Below are positions 45,351-55,442 of a DNA stretch of 64,000 nucleotides, in pieces (positions within the stretch are counted from its first letter, which is position 1; every line of letters begins with the position of its first letter). The DNA lies in contig NZ_BMGD01000002.1 in NCBI RefSeq assembly GCF_014639875.1, positions 767,988 through 831,987 on the forward strand. The letters run 5' to 3'. The translations under genes and the position numbers were made by a program. The DNA comes from Blastomonas aquatica. GTDB lineage: Bacteria > Pseudomonadota > Alphaproteobacteria > Sphingomonadales > Sphingomonadaceae. The notes beneath the pieces are model-generated. The model was not told the origin of the DNA. It was given only the letters and a program-made list of their open reading frames with translations, and did no database searches.

Positions 45351-48300
45351 TTACCGTCCCAGTACGATCCGTGCCTGGCTTGCGATCTGTGCGAGCATGG
45401 CAACGCTGGGGATGGTGTCCATCTGGGCTCGCGCGACCAGGCTGCGGAACTGCTTGATCCTTGGCATGTTGGCATCGGTCCAGCCAGTCACGAACGCTTG
45501 CGGATCGCCGCCATTGGCGCGGTTGAGGAAGTCGAGCCGCATCTGCTGAAAATCGCGGGCAAGGCCGGAGACCAGCAGCCGTTCCCACGGGTCGCTGGGC
45601 GACATGCGGGTGGCGGTCATCTGGGTCCAGTCGAGGCCCAAAGTAGCGCCTAGATCGGCAAACGCCTGGGTCAGCAGCATCGGATCGGTTCCGCTGGTGC
45701 TGGCGAGGTTGGCAAGGCCCGCTGCGCCATCGAGACCGGTCAACCGCACGATGTGCGCGGCATGGACCGCAGAAGCGCCCTGCGATGCCAGATCCTGCGC
45801 CTGGCGCGCCGCCTGCAGCCGAGCCTCGGCATTGAGCAGGTCGTCCATTCCGGCGATCAGTGCGTCGACCCCGGGCTTGAGCGCCGCGACAATGGCACCG
45901 GGCATCAAGCCGTCGGCGCTGGCACGCAAAACATCGGCAATGTGGACCCGCACGATGTTGGCGGTGGCATCGAACAGCATCAGCCGGACCTGTTCGTCCA
46001 TTTCGGCATGGTCGAACTCGGCCCAGATCGCAGGCAGCGCGAACAGCCGTTCGGCGGCGATGAACGCGGCTGCGACATCGCCCAGCGTGCAGCCTTCCTC
46101 TTCGGCGAGCTCGAACGGATGGATCAGCCCCAGCCGGTTGATCATGCGGTTCGCAAGCTTGGTCGCGATGATCTCGCCGCGCAGCTGATGCTGCATCAGG
46201 ATGTCGCCATAGGCCTCGCGCATCTGCGGCGGGAACGCGGCGAGCAGCTCGGGACGCATCGTTGGATCATCGGCGAGCGGCATCCGCTCGATCGCATCCT
46301 GCAGCGTCAGCTTGGCGGTCGAGAGCACGACAGCGAGCTCGGGCCGGGTGAGGCCGAAGCCCTCCTGCGCGCGGCGCCTGAGCGTCGCATTGTCGGCCAG
46401 CCCCTCGACCTTGCGATCAAGACGGCCCTGTTCCTCGAAATGCTCGATCAGCCGAATGTACGAGGGCAGGGCGGTGACGCCTGCACGTTCGGCGATCGAA
46501 AGGCCAAGCGCCTGCAGCCGGTTGTCCTCGAGCACCAAACTGGAGACATCATCGGTCATCGATGCGAGCAAGGTGTTGCGCGAGGGCTCGTCGAGCAGTC
46601 CGGCACGCGTCACAGCGGCGAGACCGATCTTGATGTTCACCTCATTATCCGAGCAATCGACGCCCGCCGAGTTGTCGATGAAATCGGTGTTGATCCGACC
46701 GCCGATCATCGAGAACGCGATGCGCGCCGCCTGAGTGACGCCCAGGTTCGCACCTTCGCCGACGACCTTGCAGCGCAATTGCTCGGCGTTGATCCGCAGC
46801 GGATCGTTGGCGGGATCGCCGACGTCGATGTTGTTCTCGGACGCGGCCTTGATGTAGGTGCCGATGCCGCCGAACCACAAGAGGTCGACCTGCGCGCGCA
46901 GGATCGCCGAGATCAGCGCCGCCGGCTCGATCTCGTCGGCATCGAGGCCCAGCATCGCCTTGACCTCGGCCGTCAGCGGAATCGATTTCATCGAGCGGGC
47001 GAACACGCCGCCGCCCGGCGAAATCAGCGCCTTGTCATAATCGTCCCAGCTCGAACGCGGCAGGTCGAACAACCGTTGGCGTTCGGCCCAGCTGGCAGCG
47101 GAATCGGGGTCGGGATCAAGGAAGATGTGGCGATGGTCGAACGCGGCAACCAGCTTGATCGAGCGTGACAGCAGCATGCCGTTGCCGAACACGTCGCCCG
47201 ACATATCGCCACAGCCTGCAACCCGGACCGGGTCGGTCTGCACATCGATGCCCATTTCAGCAAAGTGGCGCTGGACCGACACCCAGCCACCCTTGGCGGT
47301 GATGCCCATCGCCTTATGGTCGTACCCCTGGCTGCCGCCCGAGGCGAACGCGTCGCCCAGCCAGAAGTTGAACTCGGCAGCGATGCCATTGGCGGTGTCA
47401 GAGAAAGTCGCGGTGCCCTTGTCGGCGGCGACCACGAAATAGGGGTCCTCACCGTCGTGGATAACGACGCCTTCAGGGTGCACCACCTTGTCATCGACGA
47501 TATTGTCGGTGACCGACAAGAGCGTGCGGATGAAGGTCTTGTAGGCATCCTTGCCGCCGGTGAGCCAGCCTTCGCGGTCGGTCGAGGGATCGGGCAGCTG
47601 CTTTGGGAAGAACCCGCCCTTGGCGCCGGTTGGAACGATGACCGCGTTCTTGACGCGCTGCGCCTTCATCAGGCCGAGCACTTCGGTGCGGAAGTCGTCG
47701 CGCCGATCGGACCAGCGCAGGCCGCCGCGGGCAACCGGACCGGCGCGCAGATGGATGCCCTCGACCTGCGGCGAGTAGACGAACATCTCGCGCCAGGGCA
47801 GCGGGGCCGGAAGGCCCGGAACCTTGGCGCTGTCGATCTTCATCACCATCGCCAGGCTTGCCGCTGGAGCAAACGCGTTGGTGCGCAACACCGCCATGAC
47901 AAGTGCGCGGATCATCCGTAGCAACCGGTCATCGTCGATCGCGGAGACCTTCGTCAGCCCGGTTGTAATCGCCGCCAGATTGGCCTGAGTCGCAGCCTCG
48001 CGGTCGCCGGTGAACGCAGGATCGTGGCGCACAATGAACAATGCGACAAGCGCATGGGCGATATCGGGCGCATCGTGTAACGCATCGACCACGGTGCCGA
48101 TGCCGTATGGCAGGCCCGCCTGGCGCAGATAGCGATACCAGGCCCGCAGCCAGATCACCGCGCGCTGTTCCAGCCCCGTCGCTGCAATCAGGCGGTTGAA
48201 GGGATCGTTTTCGGCCTTGCCCTCAAGTGTCCCGGAAATGGCCGCCTCGATCGCCCCGGCGCGCACCAACAGTGCCTCGACATCCCCCTGACCGCGAAGC

Positions 48301-50069
48301 TGCAGAAGAAAATCGTGGATGTGTCCGGAATCGCTGTTGCCCAGCAGCGTCGGGATTTCCTCGAGCACATCGAAGCCGAAATTCTCCAGCGCAGGCACTG
48401 TTTGCGACAACGGGATCGCGCCGGTAAGGCTATAGAGCTTCAACCGGAGGTTCTGCGCCGAATCCAGGCTCTTGCGATAGAGGCGCGCGCCGTGCTGTTC
48501 CGGGCTGTCGAGATCGCGCAGGCGAACCACGTCGAGCGCTGCCTCTTGCGGACCATAATCGGACCGATAGGCCATCGGGAATTGCGGTGCATAGCGACTG
48601 GCGAGCGCGGCTGCGCGGCTATCTTCGCCCAATGCGATCAGCGCTTCTTCGACTGACGGTTCCCACCCGCGGATCATCGCGCGCAAGGCTGCGTCGAGTG
48701 CCGCGTCATCGACGGGCGTTCCGCCGTCGCGCAGATCGAGCACATAGCGGATCAGCGCGATCTCGCCGTCTTCGAGCGAAATCGACCAACTCAGCGTCTT
48801 CCCCCCCGATGCTTCGATCAGCATCCGCTCGATCGCCACGCGGCGTCCGGTCGATACTTCGTCGCGCGGGAGCCAGGCGAACACGAACAGATGGCGCTTG
48901 AGCGAGGACTGCACGGTTACGAGCTTCGACCGGGGCCGGTCGGCGAGCGACATTGCGGTGAGCGCCACACGCTCCAGATTCTCGAGGCTGAAGGCAATCA
49001 GCAAATCATGCGGCAGCGCGGTCAGCGCGTGCGACAAGGCCTTGCCGGCATGGCCATTGGGCGCAAAACCGAACTTGTCCATCAGGATTTTCAGGTGGGC
49101 ACGCAACACCGGCACCCGCTCGGGGGCGGCGGCCAGCGCGGCGCTGGTCCAGATACCACCATGTACCGAAAGAGCGGCGACCCGGCCATCCTCCCAGATC
49201 GGAAGAATGATGAGGTCGAGCGGAGCCCGCCGATGCACCGTGGAGATGAAGTTCGACTTTATGATGAGCGGTGATGCCTTGCCGCTTTCAAACCAGGCAA
49301 AGGCGTGATCGAACGAGTGCGCGGCCAGCAGTGGCTGTTCGTTGATCCGTGCAAGCCCCAGCGGAGCTTCGCTGTTGCCATCGCGACGAACGCGCAGATG
49401 CGCAAGCTGTGTCATGTTGCGATCGAGGAACCAGCGCAGCAGCGCGGCGCCCTCACCATCGGCCATGGCAGTAGCATCAGCCGCCATCGCCGCCTGGAGC
49501 ATCGGCCAATCGGTCACCGCCGCACGGACATCGGCCATCGCGCCCAGCAGCCCTGCCTCCAGCGCCTTGCGCTGGCGAGCATCGGCACGCTCGATCTCGA
49601 GATATACCACCGATTCGCGGCGCTCGCCCGGCGCATCGTCGGTGTAGATCTCGCTCAACATTCCATCGGAATCGCGGCGCAAAGCCACCACAGGGTGGAT
49701 CACCCGGTCGATGGCAAGTCCGAAGCGCGAGACAGCAGCCGCGATGGAATCGACCAGGAACGGCATGTCATCATTGATGATGGCAAGCCGCATGTGGCGA
49801 TGGCCAGCCTGGCCGGGAATTGATTCGATCAGCAATACGGTGTCGGGCGAGGGGCGGTGCGCCATAGCCTTGAGCGCGAAATCGGCCGCTTCGCTGCACG
49901 CAGCCTCATCAAAGCCTTCGTTCTCGCCGGGGAGCGCGCCCTTCTGGAAGGCGTCGGCCAGCACGCCGCAGAACCGCGCGTGCTGCTCAGGATCGCTGAA
50001 GGGGGTTGAACCGGAAGATGCGCTGGAGCCCGCATCCAGATCGGACGGAGCAATCGGGTTATCGGCCAT
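45351..50069 (-). CDS. gdhB: NAD-specific glutamate dehydrogenase, large 180-kDa class
   Basis: This 1572-residue enzyme deaminates glutamate to 2-oxoglutarate using NAD+. The long N-terminal regulatory part (ACT-like segments) precedes the catalytic dehydrogenase core: GGLRWSDRRDDFRTEVLG near residue 783, PTGAKGGFFPKQ near 813, GCGDMSGDVFGNGML near 955. An alpha-helical C-terminus ends the protein. Length and motifs match the class known from Caulobacter, Pseudomonas and Streptomyces. The gene lies downstream of a PAS-domain gene on the same strand. Confidence 0.95.
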   Translation of the reverse strand: MADNPIAPSDLDAGSSASSGSTPFSDPEQHARFCGVLADAFQKGALPGENEGFDEAACSEAADFALKAMAHRPSPDTVLLIESIPGQAGHRHMRLAIINDDMPFLVDSIAAAVSRFGLAIDRVIHPVVALRRDSDGMLSEIYTDDAPGERRESVVYLEIERADARQRKALEAGLLGAMADVRAAVTDWPMLQAAMAADATAMADGEGAALLRWFLDRNMTQLAHLRVRRDGNSEAPLGLARINEQPLLAAHSFDHAFAWFESGKASPLIIKSNFISTVHRRAPLDLIILPIWEDGRVAALSVHGGIWTSAALAAAPERVPVLRAHLKILMDKFGFAPNGHAGKALSHALTALPHDLLIAFSLENLERVALTAMSLADRPRSKLVTVQSSLKRHLFVFAWLPRDEVSTGRRVAIERMLIEASGGKTLSWSISLEDGEIALIRYVLDLRDGGTPVDDAALDAALRAMIRGWEPSVEEALIALGEDSRAAALASRYAPQFPMAYRSDYGPQEAALDVVRLRDLDSPEQHGARLYRKSLDSAQNLRLKLYSLTGAIPLSQTVPALENFGFDVLEEIPTLLGNSDSGHIHDFLLQLRGQGDVEALLVRAGAIEAAISGTLEGKAENDPFNRLIAATGLEQRAVIWLRAWYRYLRQAGLPYGIGTVVDALHDAPDIAHALVALFIVRHDPAFTGDREAATQANLAAITTGLTKVSAIDDDRLLRMIRALVMAVLRTNAFAPAASLAMVMKIDSAKVPGLPAPLPWREMFVYSPQVEGIHLRAGPVARGGLRWSDRRDDFRTEVLGLMKAQRVKNAVIVPTGAKGGFFPKQLPDPSTDREGWLTGGKDAYKTFIRTLLSVTDNIVDDKVVHPEGVVIHDGEDPYFVVAADKGTATFSDTANGIAAEFNFWLGDAFASGGSQGYDHKAMGITAKGGWVSVQRHFAEMGIDVQTDPVRVAGCGDMSGDVFGNGMLLSRSIKLVAAFDHRHIFLDPDPDSAASWAERQRLFDLPRSSWDDYDKALISPGGGVFARSMKSIPLTAEVKAMLGLDADEIEPAALISAILRAQVDLLWFGGIGTYIKAASENNIDVGDPANDPLRINAEQLRCKVVGEGANLGVTQAARIAFSMIGGRINTDFIDNSAGVDCSDNEVNIKIGLAAVTRAGLLDEPSRNTLLASMTDDVSSLVLEDNRLQALGLSIAERAGVTALPSYIRLIEHFEEQGRLDRKVEGLADNATLRRRAQEGFGLTRPELAVVLSTAKLTLQDAIERMPLADDPTMRPELLAAFPPQMREAYGDILMQHQLRGEIIATKLANRMINRLGLIHPFELAEEEGCTLGDVAAAFIAAERLFALPAIWAEFDHAEMDEQVRLMLFDATANIVRVHIADVLRASADGLMPGAIVAALKPGVDALIAGMDDLLNAEARLQAARQAQDLASQGASAVHAAHIVRLTGLDGAAGLANLASTSGTDPMLLTQAFADLGATLGLDWTQMTATRMSPSDPWERLLVSGLARDFQQMRLDFLNRANGGDPQAFVTGWTDANMPRIKQFRSLVARAQMDTIPSVAMLAQIASQARIVLGR

Positions 50070-50249
50070 GTGTTCCTCGTGCCCGCGTGCGCGCTGTATT
50101 GCGGCATCTGTTCCGGGATCTCATGCCCCAGCTTATGCGCCATTCACCGCTGGTTCTCAAGCGCACAGCACAGGGGCGACAACAGATGCGCGTAATTTTC
50201 TTTCGGCTAATCGATAAATTGTTACAGAGCCCGCACGGCTGCAATTAGC

Positions 50250-51689
50250 CTAACCCGCAACACGCCGCATGATCTTGTCCGCCAGCGGGTCGTCCTCTCC
50301 CACCAAGCCGACAATCTCGAGCGACCCTGCCTCATCGCGCCGGGCCAGCAGCACGACGAACTCAGCATCGCCGATATCGACATTGGCGATCGGCTGTGCG
50401 GGGGTGTTGCGCAGTTTGCGGCGCGTCTCCAGCTTGCGCGCCGTATCGCCGCTGCCGTCGTCCTTCGCGCGGCGCGCGCGGCGTTCCTGCTGCACGATTG
50501 CCTTGAGCCCGCCGGGCTGATCGGCCAGCACATCGGCGAGGCCACCGCGCGGAATGTCGCGCCGCATTGCATAACTCAGCACACACGCATATTCTGCAAG
50601 CCGCGTCTTGTCGTAGCTTGCCCCGAAGACCAACTTGACCAAGGGCGTCATCGGCGCACGGGCCTGCGCCGCGATACCGCTTTCGGCCAGCAACTCGGCA
50701 TAATCGTCCGGACGACCGCGCGCGGCGATCGCAAAATCATGCGCCCGGCCGATGGCGGCATACAGCGAGGCGCGCGAACGTTCTTCGGTTGCCAGCGCCG
50801 CATCGACATGGGCGCGCGCGAAATCGAGCAGATCGGCCAAAGCGGCGTCGCCGCCGGGAATCTCGGCCGCCGGAAAGGCATTGGTTGTCTGGGGCTCATC
50901 GCCGCCGCCACCGCCGCCGCCAAAGCCGACTTCGACCAGGCCATCTGTGACATTGGTAAACAGCGCATAGCCATCAAGCGCGAGCGGCTCTTCAAATGCC
51001 CCCAGATCAAGCTCACCGGGTGCCAGATTCTGTGCAGGATCGTCTTCCCAGATCGGCAGCGCAGGCTTGCGCGGAGTCTGCTTCACAGCCTCGTCGATCT
51101 GCAGGATCAGCTCGTCGGTCAGCTTTTTGTCCGCCAGTTCCTTCCAGTTGATGACGCCGTAGACAAAATCGATGCTGTCATCGTCGGTCGAAAAGGGGAG
51201 CAGAATCCCGCGGTACATGATCGTGGAGCCGCGATCGTTCTGATATTCCGCCTCGAACCCGATCGGTGCCTGGTTGGCAAGAATCTGCATGTAATGATCG
51301 GTGATCCGTGACAGCAACGAGCGGCCCGGCACCTCGTCCAGATACGCGACCGCTTCATCCAGATCGCACTCGTCGCGCAACGCCTTACCGATAAACGGAA
51401 TTGCCGGATTTTCGATGCCTGATGTGAAATCGAGCAGCACGCTGTTGGGGCCGAAATCCTCGATGTTGTCCGGATCAAGGTCTTCGATCGACGGAAACAC
51501 GCGGTTTCCCAGCAGCTTGGCCCAATAGTTATAGGCACGCACGTGCATCCGCCTCTCGTCGCTGCCAAACGACTGGGGCGGATCCATCAGTGCTTCATCA
51601 TCGGCTTCGGGCGTTGCAGACGCAAGCTGTGCATCGTCTGCGTCGTCATGGCCGTGCATGCCATCGCGATATCCGCGCAGAGTATCCAT
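50250..51689 (-). CDS. PAS-domain-containing protein of unknown function
   Basis: The product has 479 residues. Residues 40-190 form a PAS-type (PAS_5-like) sensor domain: YNYWAKLLGNRVFPSIEDLD, NPAIPFIGKALRDEC, GRSLLSRITDHYMQIL and STIMYRGILLPFSTD. A glycine run (GGGGGGGDEPQ) and an acidic linker follow, then a helical C-terminus with no kinase or cyclase domain. A signalling role is inferred from the PAS fold only. It precedes gdhB on the same strand by 180 bases and may be transcribed with it. Confidence 0.72.
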   Translation of the reverse strand: MDTLRGYRDGMHGHDDADDAQLASATPEADDEALMDPPQSFGSDERRMHVRAYNYWAKLLGNRVFPSIEDLDPDNIEDFGPNSVLLDFTSGIENPAIPFIGKALRDECDLDEAVAYLDEVPGRSLLSRITDHYMQILANQAPIGFEAEYQNDRGSTIMYRGILLPFSTDDDSIDFVYGVINWKELADKKLTDELILQIDEAVKQTPRKPALPIWEDDPAQNLAPGELDLGAFEEPLALDGYALFTNVTDGLVEVGFGGGGGGGDEPQTTNAFPAAEIPGGDAALADLLDFARAHVDAALATEERSRASLYAAIGRAHDFAIAARGRPDDYAELLAESGIAAQARAPMTPLVKLVFGASYDKTRLAEYACVLSYAMRRDIPRGGLADVLADQPGGLKAIVQQERRARRAKDDGSGDTARKLETRRKLRNTPAQPIANVDIGDAEFVVLLARRDEAGSLEIVGLVGEDDPLADKIMRRVAG

Positions 51690-51953
51690 CTATCGGTCCC
51701 AACCTGTGTTACAGACCGGTAATGTCACTCAAGAGGGTAAAACTTGGGTTAACCGGCAGGTCACAAAGCAAATTTGCTTCCATGGGGTTGAGCAGGTCTG
51801 GCCGGCCAAGAGCAGGGAAGGCTAGGGCAGGGCAGCCGGGGCCGCGACGCGCGATCGTGACAATACTCATATGCTTGAACGCCGCTTGCATCCCGCCCAA
51901 GCTGCTGTTATCGGCTCGCACCGCACCACCGGCGCCTCCAGCGCCGACCCTGC

Positions 51954-52029
51954 GCCGCTTTAGCTCAGTTGGTAGAGCACATCATTCGTAATGATGGGGT
52001 CACGTGTTCGAGTCACGTAAGCGGCACCA
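51954..52029 (+). tRNA. tRNA-Thr (anticodon CGT)
   Basis: A 76-base cloverleaf with a perfect 7-bp acceptor stem (GCCGCTT/AAGCGGC), D arm GCTC...GAGC, 5-bp anticodon stem CATCA/TGATG with loop TTCGTAA (anticodon CGT), variable region GGGTC, T arm ACGTG/CACGT and an encoded CCA. It is the left boundary of a genomic island. Confidence 0.95.
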
Positions 52030-52115
52030 CCACCCCTTCCCAAAACGTCCCAAAACGTTGATTTTCTGCGGGTTTCGAGCTATTTTGCTCGTGACTGGAA
52101 TCTCGCTTTGTTCCA

Positions 52116-52190
52116 AATTGTGCCCCCAGATTTCGTTAATTTGGGGGCACAATTGGGGGCACTGCGACAGGAAAAAGCGTGGTGCCCCCA
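52116..52190. promoter_or_regulatory. Four copies of a GTGCCCCCA motif upstream of the integrase (likely arm-type sites)
   Basis: GTGCCCCCA occurs at 52120-52128 and 52182-52190. Its complement TGGGGGCAC is at 52142-52150 and 52154-52162. The first two lie in a 13-bp inverted repeat (52116-52128 with 52142-52154). Position between the tRNA and the integrase start fits integrase or excisionase binding and autoregulation. Confidence 0.5.
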
Positions 52191-52191
52191 A

Positions 52192-53418
52192 ATGTCTCTC
52201 AAAGCCGCAGAAATCAGAGGGTTTCAGCCGATTGATACCGTCTACCGCAAATCCGACGACAAAGGCCTCTATCTTGAGATTCGGCCGAACGGTTCGAAGC
52301 ACTGGTTCGTGAAATACAGGATCCACGGATCCGAAAAGAGGTTGTCGCTTGGAAGCTGGCCTGAGGTGTCGCTAGCCGACGCACGCGAGCGCCGTGACGA
52401 TGTCCGCAAAAGGATCAGGGCAGGCGACGATCCGCTGCATTCCCGCAAAATGGAGAAGATCAGGGCGCGCCTGTCAGCTGACAACAGCTTTCAGTCGGTT
52501 GCAGAGGACCTGATTGCAGTTCGGTTTGTTGCCAGCCAAAAGGCTGAGGCCACCATCGAGAAAGCACGCTGGTTTCTTTCGCATCTGACGCCAACCATCG
52601 GTCCTCGCCCTATCGACGCCGTTGAGCCCGCAGAGCTGTTAGCTGTGCTCAAAAAGATCGAAAAGGCGGGCAAGCGCGAAACGGCGGTGCGTACCAGGGC
52701 CTTCGCCAGCCGCGTATTTCGGCACGGGGTCGCGATGGCATTATGCAAGCATGATCCGGCAGCAATGCTTGGTGGTGCACTGGCGACGCCAATTGTCACG
52801 CATCATGCCGCACTGCTTGAGCCTCATCAACTCGGACAGGTACTTCGCGCTATCGATGAATACGCTGGCGGGATGGTCGTGAAGTTTGCCATGCAGCTTC
52901 TGCCGCACGTGTTCCTCCGTCCCGGTGAGTTACGATATGGCAAATGGCCCGAGGTTGACTTTGACGAGTCAGTCTGGCGCGTTCCTGCGGAGCGAACCAA
53001 GCTGCGTCGGCCCCACAGCGTACCGCTGTCACGGCAATCTCTTAAACTGCTCAAGGCGCTTCGAGAGCATACCGGCTGGCGAGAGTACATGTTCCCTGCC
53101 CAAAGCTCGCTACAGAAACCGATGTGTGAGAATGCGATGAACGCCGCTTACCGCCGAATGGGGTTCGGGAAGGATATAGTGACCTCCCACGGCTTCAGGG
53201 CAACGGCGAGCACGTTGTTGAACGAAAGCGGGGAATGGCATCCTGATGCAATCGAGCGGGCTCTTGCCCATGGACACAGCAATGCTGTTCGAGGTGCCTA
53301 TGCCCGTGGACAGCACTGGGATGAGCGTGTTGCGATGGCTCAATGGTGGAGCGATTACCTGGATCAGATTTCTGTCGGTGCGGAGGTCGTTCCAATCATT
53401 AAACGTGCAAGCCGCTGA
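52192..53418 (+). CDS. Tyrosine-recombinase integrase, P4/IntS type (DUF4102)
   Basis: The product has 408 residues from the ATG at 52192. The N-terminal DUF4102-like arm-binding domain reads LYLEIRPNGSKHWFVKYRIH and SLGSWPEVSLADARERRD. The catalytic part carries R in FLRPGELRYGKW, HxxR in SHGFRATAST, the second H in ALAHGHSNAV, and the nucleophile tyrosine in RGAYARG. It sits 3' of tRNA-Thr in the same orientation, the standard arrangement of tRNA-targeted islands. Confidence 0.93.
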   Translation: MSLKAAEIRGFQPIDTVYRKSDDKGLYLEIRPNGSKHWFVKYRIHGSEKRLSLGSWPEVSLADARERRDDVRKRIRAGDDPLHSRKMEKIRARLSADNSFQSVAEDLIAVRFVASQKAEATIEKARWFLSHLTPTIGPRPIDAVEPAELLAVLKKIEKAGKRETAVRTRAFASRVFRHGVAMALCKHDPAAMLGGALATPIVTHHAALLEPHQLGQVLRAIDEYAGGMVVKFAMQLLPHVFLRPGELRYGKWPEVDFDESVWRVPAERTKLRRPHSVPLSRQSLKLLKALREHTGWREYMFPAQSSLQKPMCENAMNAAYRRMGFGKDIVTSHGFRATASTLLNESGEWHPDAIERALAHGHSNAVRGAYARGQHWDERVAMAQWWSDYLDQISVGAEVVPIIKRASR

Positions 53419-53519
53419 TTAAAGAGAACGCTAGGGTCACCGCTAGGGGGTTCGTTATCTTGAAGCTAGATCAAGGATGTGCCGCTGCCCGACCGATTGG
53501 TCATTTCGCAGCCAACTTC

Positions 53520-53660
53520 GGTGAGGTTTGGCTGTGACATGTCTGGAATTGGGCCGTTTGCGGAATGGCAGGTCCTAGCCAAGAAATGGCTGAAGCCGCC
53601 TGTCAGCTTTCAGAAAATCGCCGCAGGGCATCCCATGGCCGCAACTGGGTGGTTTTCTGC
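53520..53660. repeat. Degenerate dispersed intergenic sequence, copy A
   Basis: This non-coding stretch after the integrase shares words with 54507-54640 (CCATGGCCGCAACTGGGT against CTATGGCCGAAATTGGGT) and with 55290-55435 (TGAAGCCGCCTGTCAGCTTT against TGAAGCCGCCCGGCGGCTTT). It looks like decayed copies of one intergenic repeat. No gene is supported in 53419-53682. Confidence 0.35.
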
Positions 53661-53682
53661 CTTACTGCTTGCGGCTTAGCCT

Positions 53683-54390
53683 TCATCCTTCGATCGCCGT
53701 ACTAAAATCTCCGACCGATAGATGAGCTGCTAAGTTTTCATCTTTCATGTCTTCAATGGTGGCGGACGTGCCGTCCAGATGTCGCTGCAGATATTCCGAC
53801 CACCACGGCAAGCGCCGCTCTACCCCCGTGGTCACTTCCTCATCTGCAATTCTCACCGTAATGCGACGCAAGGCGTAACCCGGCCCAAACACGGAGCCGA
53901 ATTCAGCGGGGCTCACAGCCCGGACCGAGGCCGGATCGGCCAAGTCGCGGAAAGTCACCAGCATGGGATAGTCTCCCTGCCCGACCTCCGCTTGCGGTCT
54001 CACGCCATCGCCGGAGGCGATCCGCGCGGCGCTCTCGACGATATCGTTTCGATAGGCTGGATCGAGCGCGGTCATCGACATGCCCGCCATGTCACCATGC
54101 TTGGCATTCGTCTTGAGGAGCGCGAACACAGTCTGGCCGTTCGGGAGGTCCACTGCGACCGCTTCGCCCCTGACGCCCCAGTCGCGCTTTGCTTCATCGG
54201 GAAGAAGTGCAGTCTTGTTGTTCGCCCACACTTCGTAAACGCTCGAGCCGCTGCGCTGCCCCTGGGGCGTGTCTACTTCGACGGTGAGGCGGAACCGATA
54301 CTTCTCGGGGAATAATTCAACGCAACCTGGCAATGCCAGCGCAATAGCAGCAGCCAGCATAGTGCCGCCGATCCTTCGCCAAACGCCCAT
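53683..54390 (-). CDS. Predicted lipoprotein of unknown function
   Basis: The product has 235 residues. The N-terminus has a signal peptide with lipobox ALPGC (Cys23). The mature protein has about 212 residues of mixed beta/alpha type, with an ILxx-like 'DLADPASVRAVSPAEF' segment and GSVFGPGYALRRITV. The domain fits no family I can name. It lies on the island and precedes a degenerate repeat. Confidence 0.66.
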   Translation of the reverse strand: MGVWRRIGGTMLAAAIALALPGCVELFPEKYRFRLTVEVDTPQGQRSGSSVYEVWANNKTALLPDEAKRDWGVRGEAVAVDLPNGQTVFALLKTNAKHGDMAGMSMTALDPAYRNDIVESAARIASGDGVRPQAEVGQGDYPMLVTFRDLADPASVRAVSPAEFGSVFGPGYALRRITVRIADEEVTTGVERRLPWWSEYLQRHLDGTSATIEDMKDENLAAHLSVGDFSTAIEG

Positions 54391-54506
54391 CGCCCTGCCT
54401 CTCTAATTGTGCTGCGAGCCGCAGCACCCAATGCGGAAGGTAACTCAACTTCGCTAATGAAGAATTGTAGCGTACGTCAGCTTTAGGGTGGCGTAACACG
54501 CAACGT

Positions 54507-54640
54507 CAGCGGCAGCTATGGGGTCGTTTGCCGAACGGCAGCTTTTTTCCGCAATGCACGAATAGCTGCCCATCAGGTTTCGGGATACGCTGCAAGCTTG
54601 CCCTATGGCCGAAATTGGGTCGGAAGCCGCTATCTCCGTC
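54507..54640. repeat. Degenerate dispersed intergenic sequence, copy B
   Basis: It shares TATGGCCGAAATTGGGTCGG and neighbouring words with copy A at 53520-53660. No coding frame is supported between the two lipoprotein genes. Confidence 0.35.
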
Positions 54641-54660
54641 TAGCAAATCGCTCCCATAAT

Positions 54661-55239
54661 TCATTCTACAGGACTTAATGTTACTTCGATTGAGATTACG
54701 CGGTCCACGATGATTTCTGATACGTAGCTGCTCAAATGACCATACCCTCCGGGTTCTCCGGAATAGCGTGTCTTTCTACCAATAAACGATATGCGATAGC
54801 TCTTGCCATTGGACTCGTCGAATAGACGAGGTGTAAGCCATATATCGGCGTTCGCTCCGTTACATTCTTTTTGATCCGCTTCGGTTGGGCAGAACACCGA
54901 ATGTTCATATTGGTTCAACCAACGACCATGCCAGACTTTTGCGGGTTCCATGAAGACGCATTGATCGATGGGCAGCCTTGTTTTTACGGCCTCACCATCC
55001 ACCATCTTTTCTCGCATGCAAGGCACTTCTCCACCATCAGCCGCGCTACGTGACAAAGCTATCTGCTGATCTATAGGGTTGATGTAAGCCATATACGGGA
55101 TATCGCCATACGGCCTGACGTCAAATACAGCGACTTCCTCGTCCGAAACACCCATCCGTGACTCGGGCTCCACTCCCCGACTGTCTGGCCTGCATCCAGC
55201 TAGGAAAACGATCGCGACGAGGTAAGGCAGGAGTCTCAC
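54661..55239 (-). CDS. Predicted lipoprotein of unknown function
   Basis: The product has 192 residues. The signal peptide and lipobox VFLAGC (Cys16) are clear. The mature part contains four cysteines (PCMREK, DQCVF, VFCPTE, KECNG) and the stretch YMAYINPIDQQIALSRSAAD. Composition is lower in GC than the chromosome core. No family is recognised. It is followed by copy C of the degenerate repeat and an IS element. Confidence 0.66.
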   Translation of the reverse strand: MRLLPYLVAIVFLAGCRPDSRGVEPESRMGVSDEEVAVFDVRPYGDIPYMAYINPIDQQIALSRSAADGGEVPCMREKMVDGEAVKTRLPIDQCVFMEPAKVWHGRWLNQYEHSVFCPTEADQKECNGANADIWLTPRLFDESNGKSYRISFIGRKTRYSGEPGGYGHLSSYVSEIIVDRVISIEVTLSPVE

Positions 55240-55289
55240 TCGACTACTCTACATTCGATTCAAAGCCCGAACAATAAAGACATAATTGA

Positions 55290-55435
55290 AATGTCCGCTT
55301 CGGGGTCGGTTTGAGAATTTCGGCTTCCAGCAAAAAATCCGTTGAAGCCGCCCGGCGGCTTTCGGATCCGGTAGCCGACCCCGCTCATGACTGGAGCTGG
55401 GTCGCTTGCTGAATTTCTGTTTTGGACCGCAGTCG
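55290..55435. repeat. Degenerate dispersed intergenic sequence, copy C
   Basis: It contains TGAAGCCGCCCGGCGGCTTTC, related to copy A, and TCGGTTTGAGAATTTCGGC-like words. It abuts the left end of the IS5 element. Confidence 0.35.
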
Positions 55436-55442
55436 GGAGCTA

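Noticed and set aside
53479..53679. A 66-codon frame after the integrase
   Set aside because: It lies entirely in the degenerate intergenic repeat and has no start signal.
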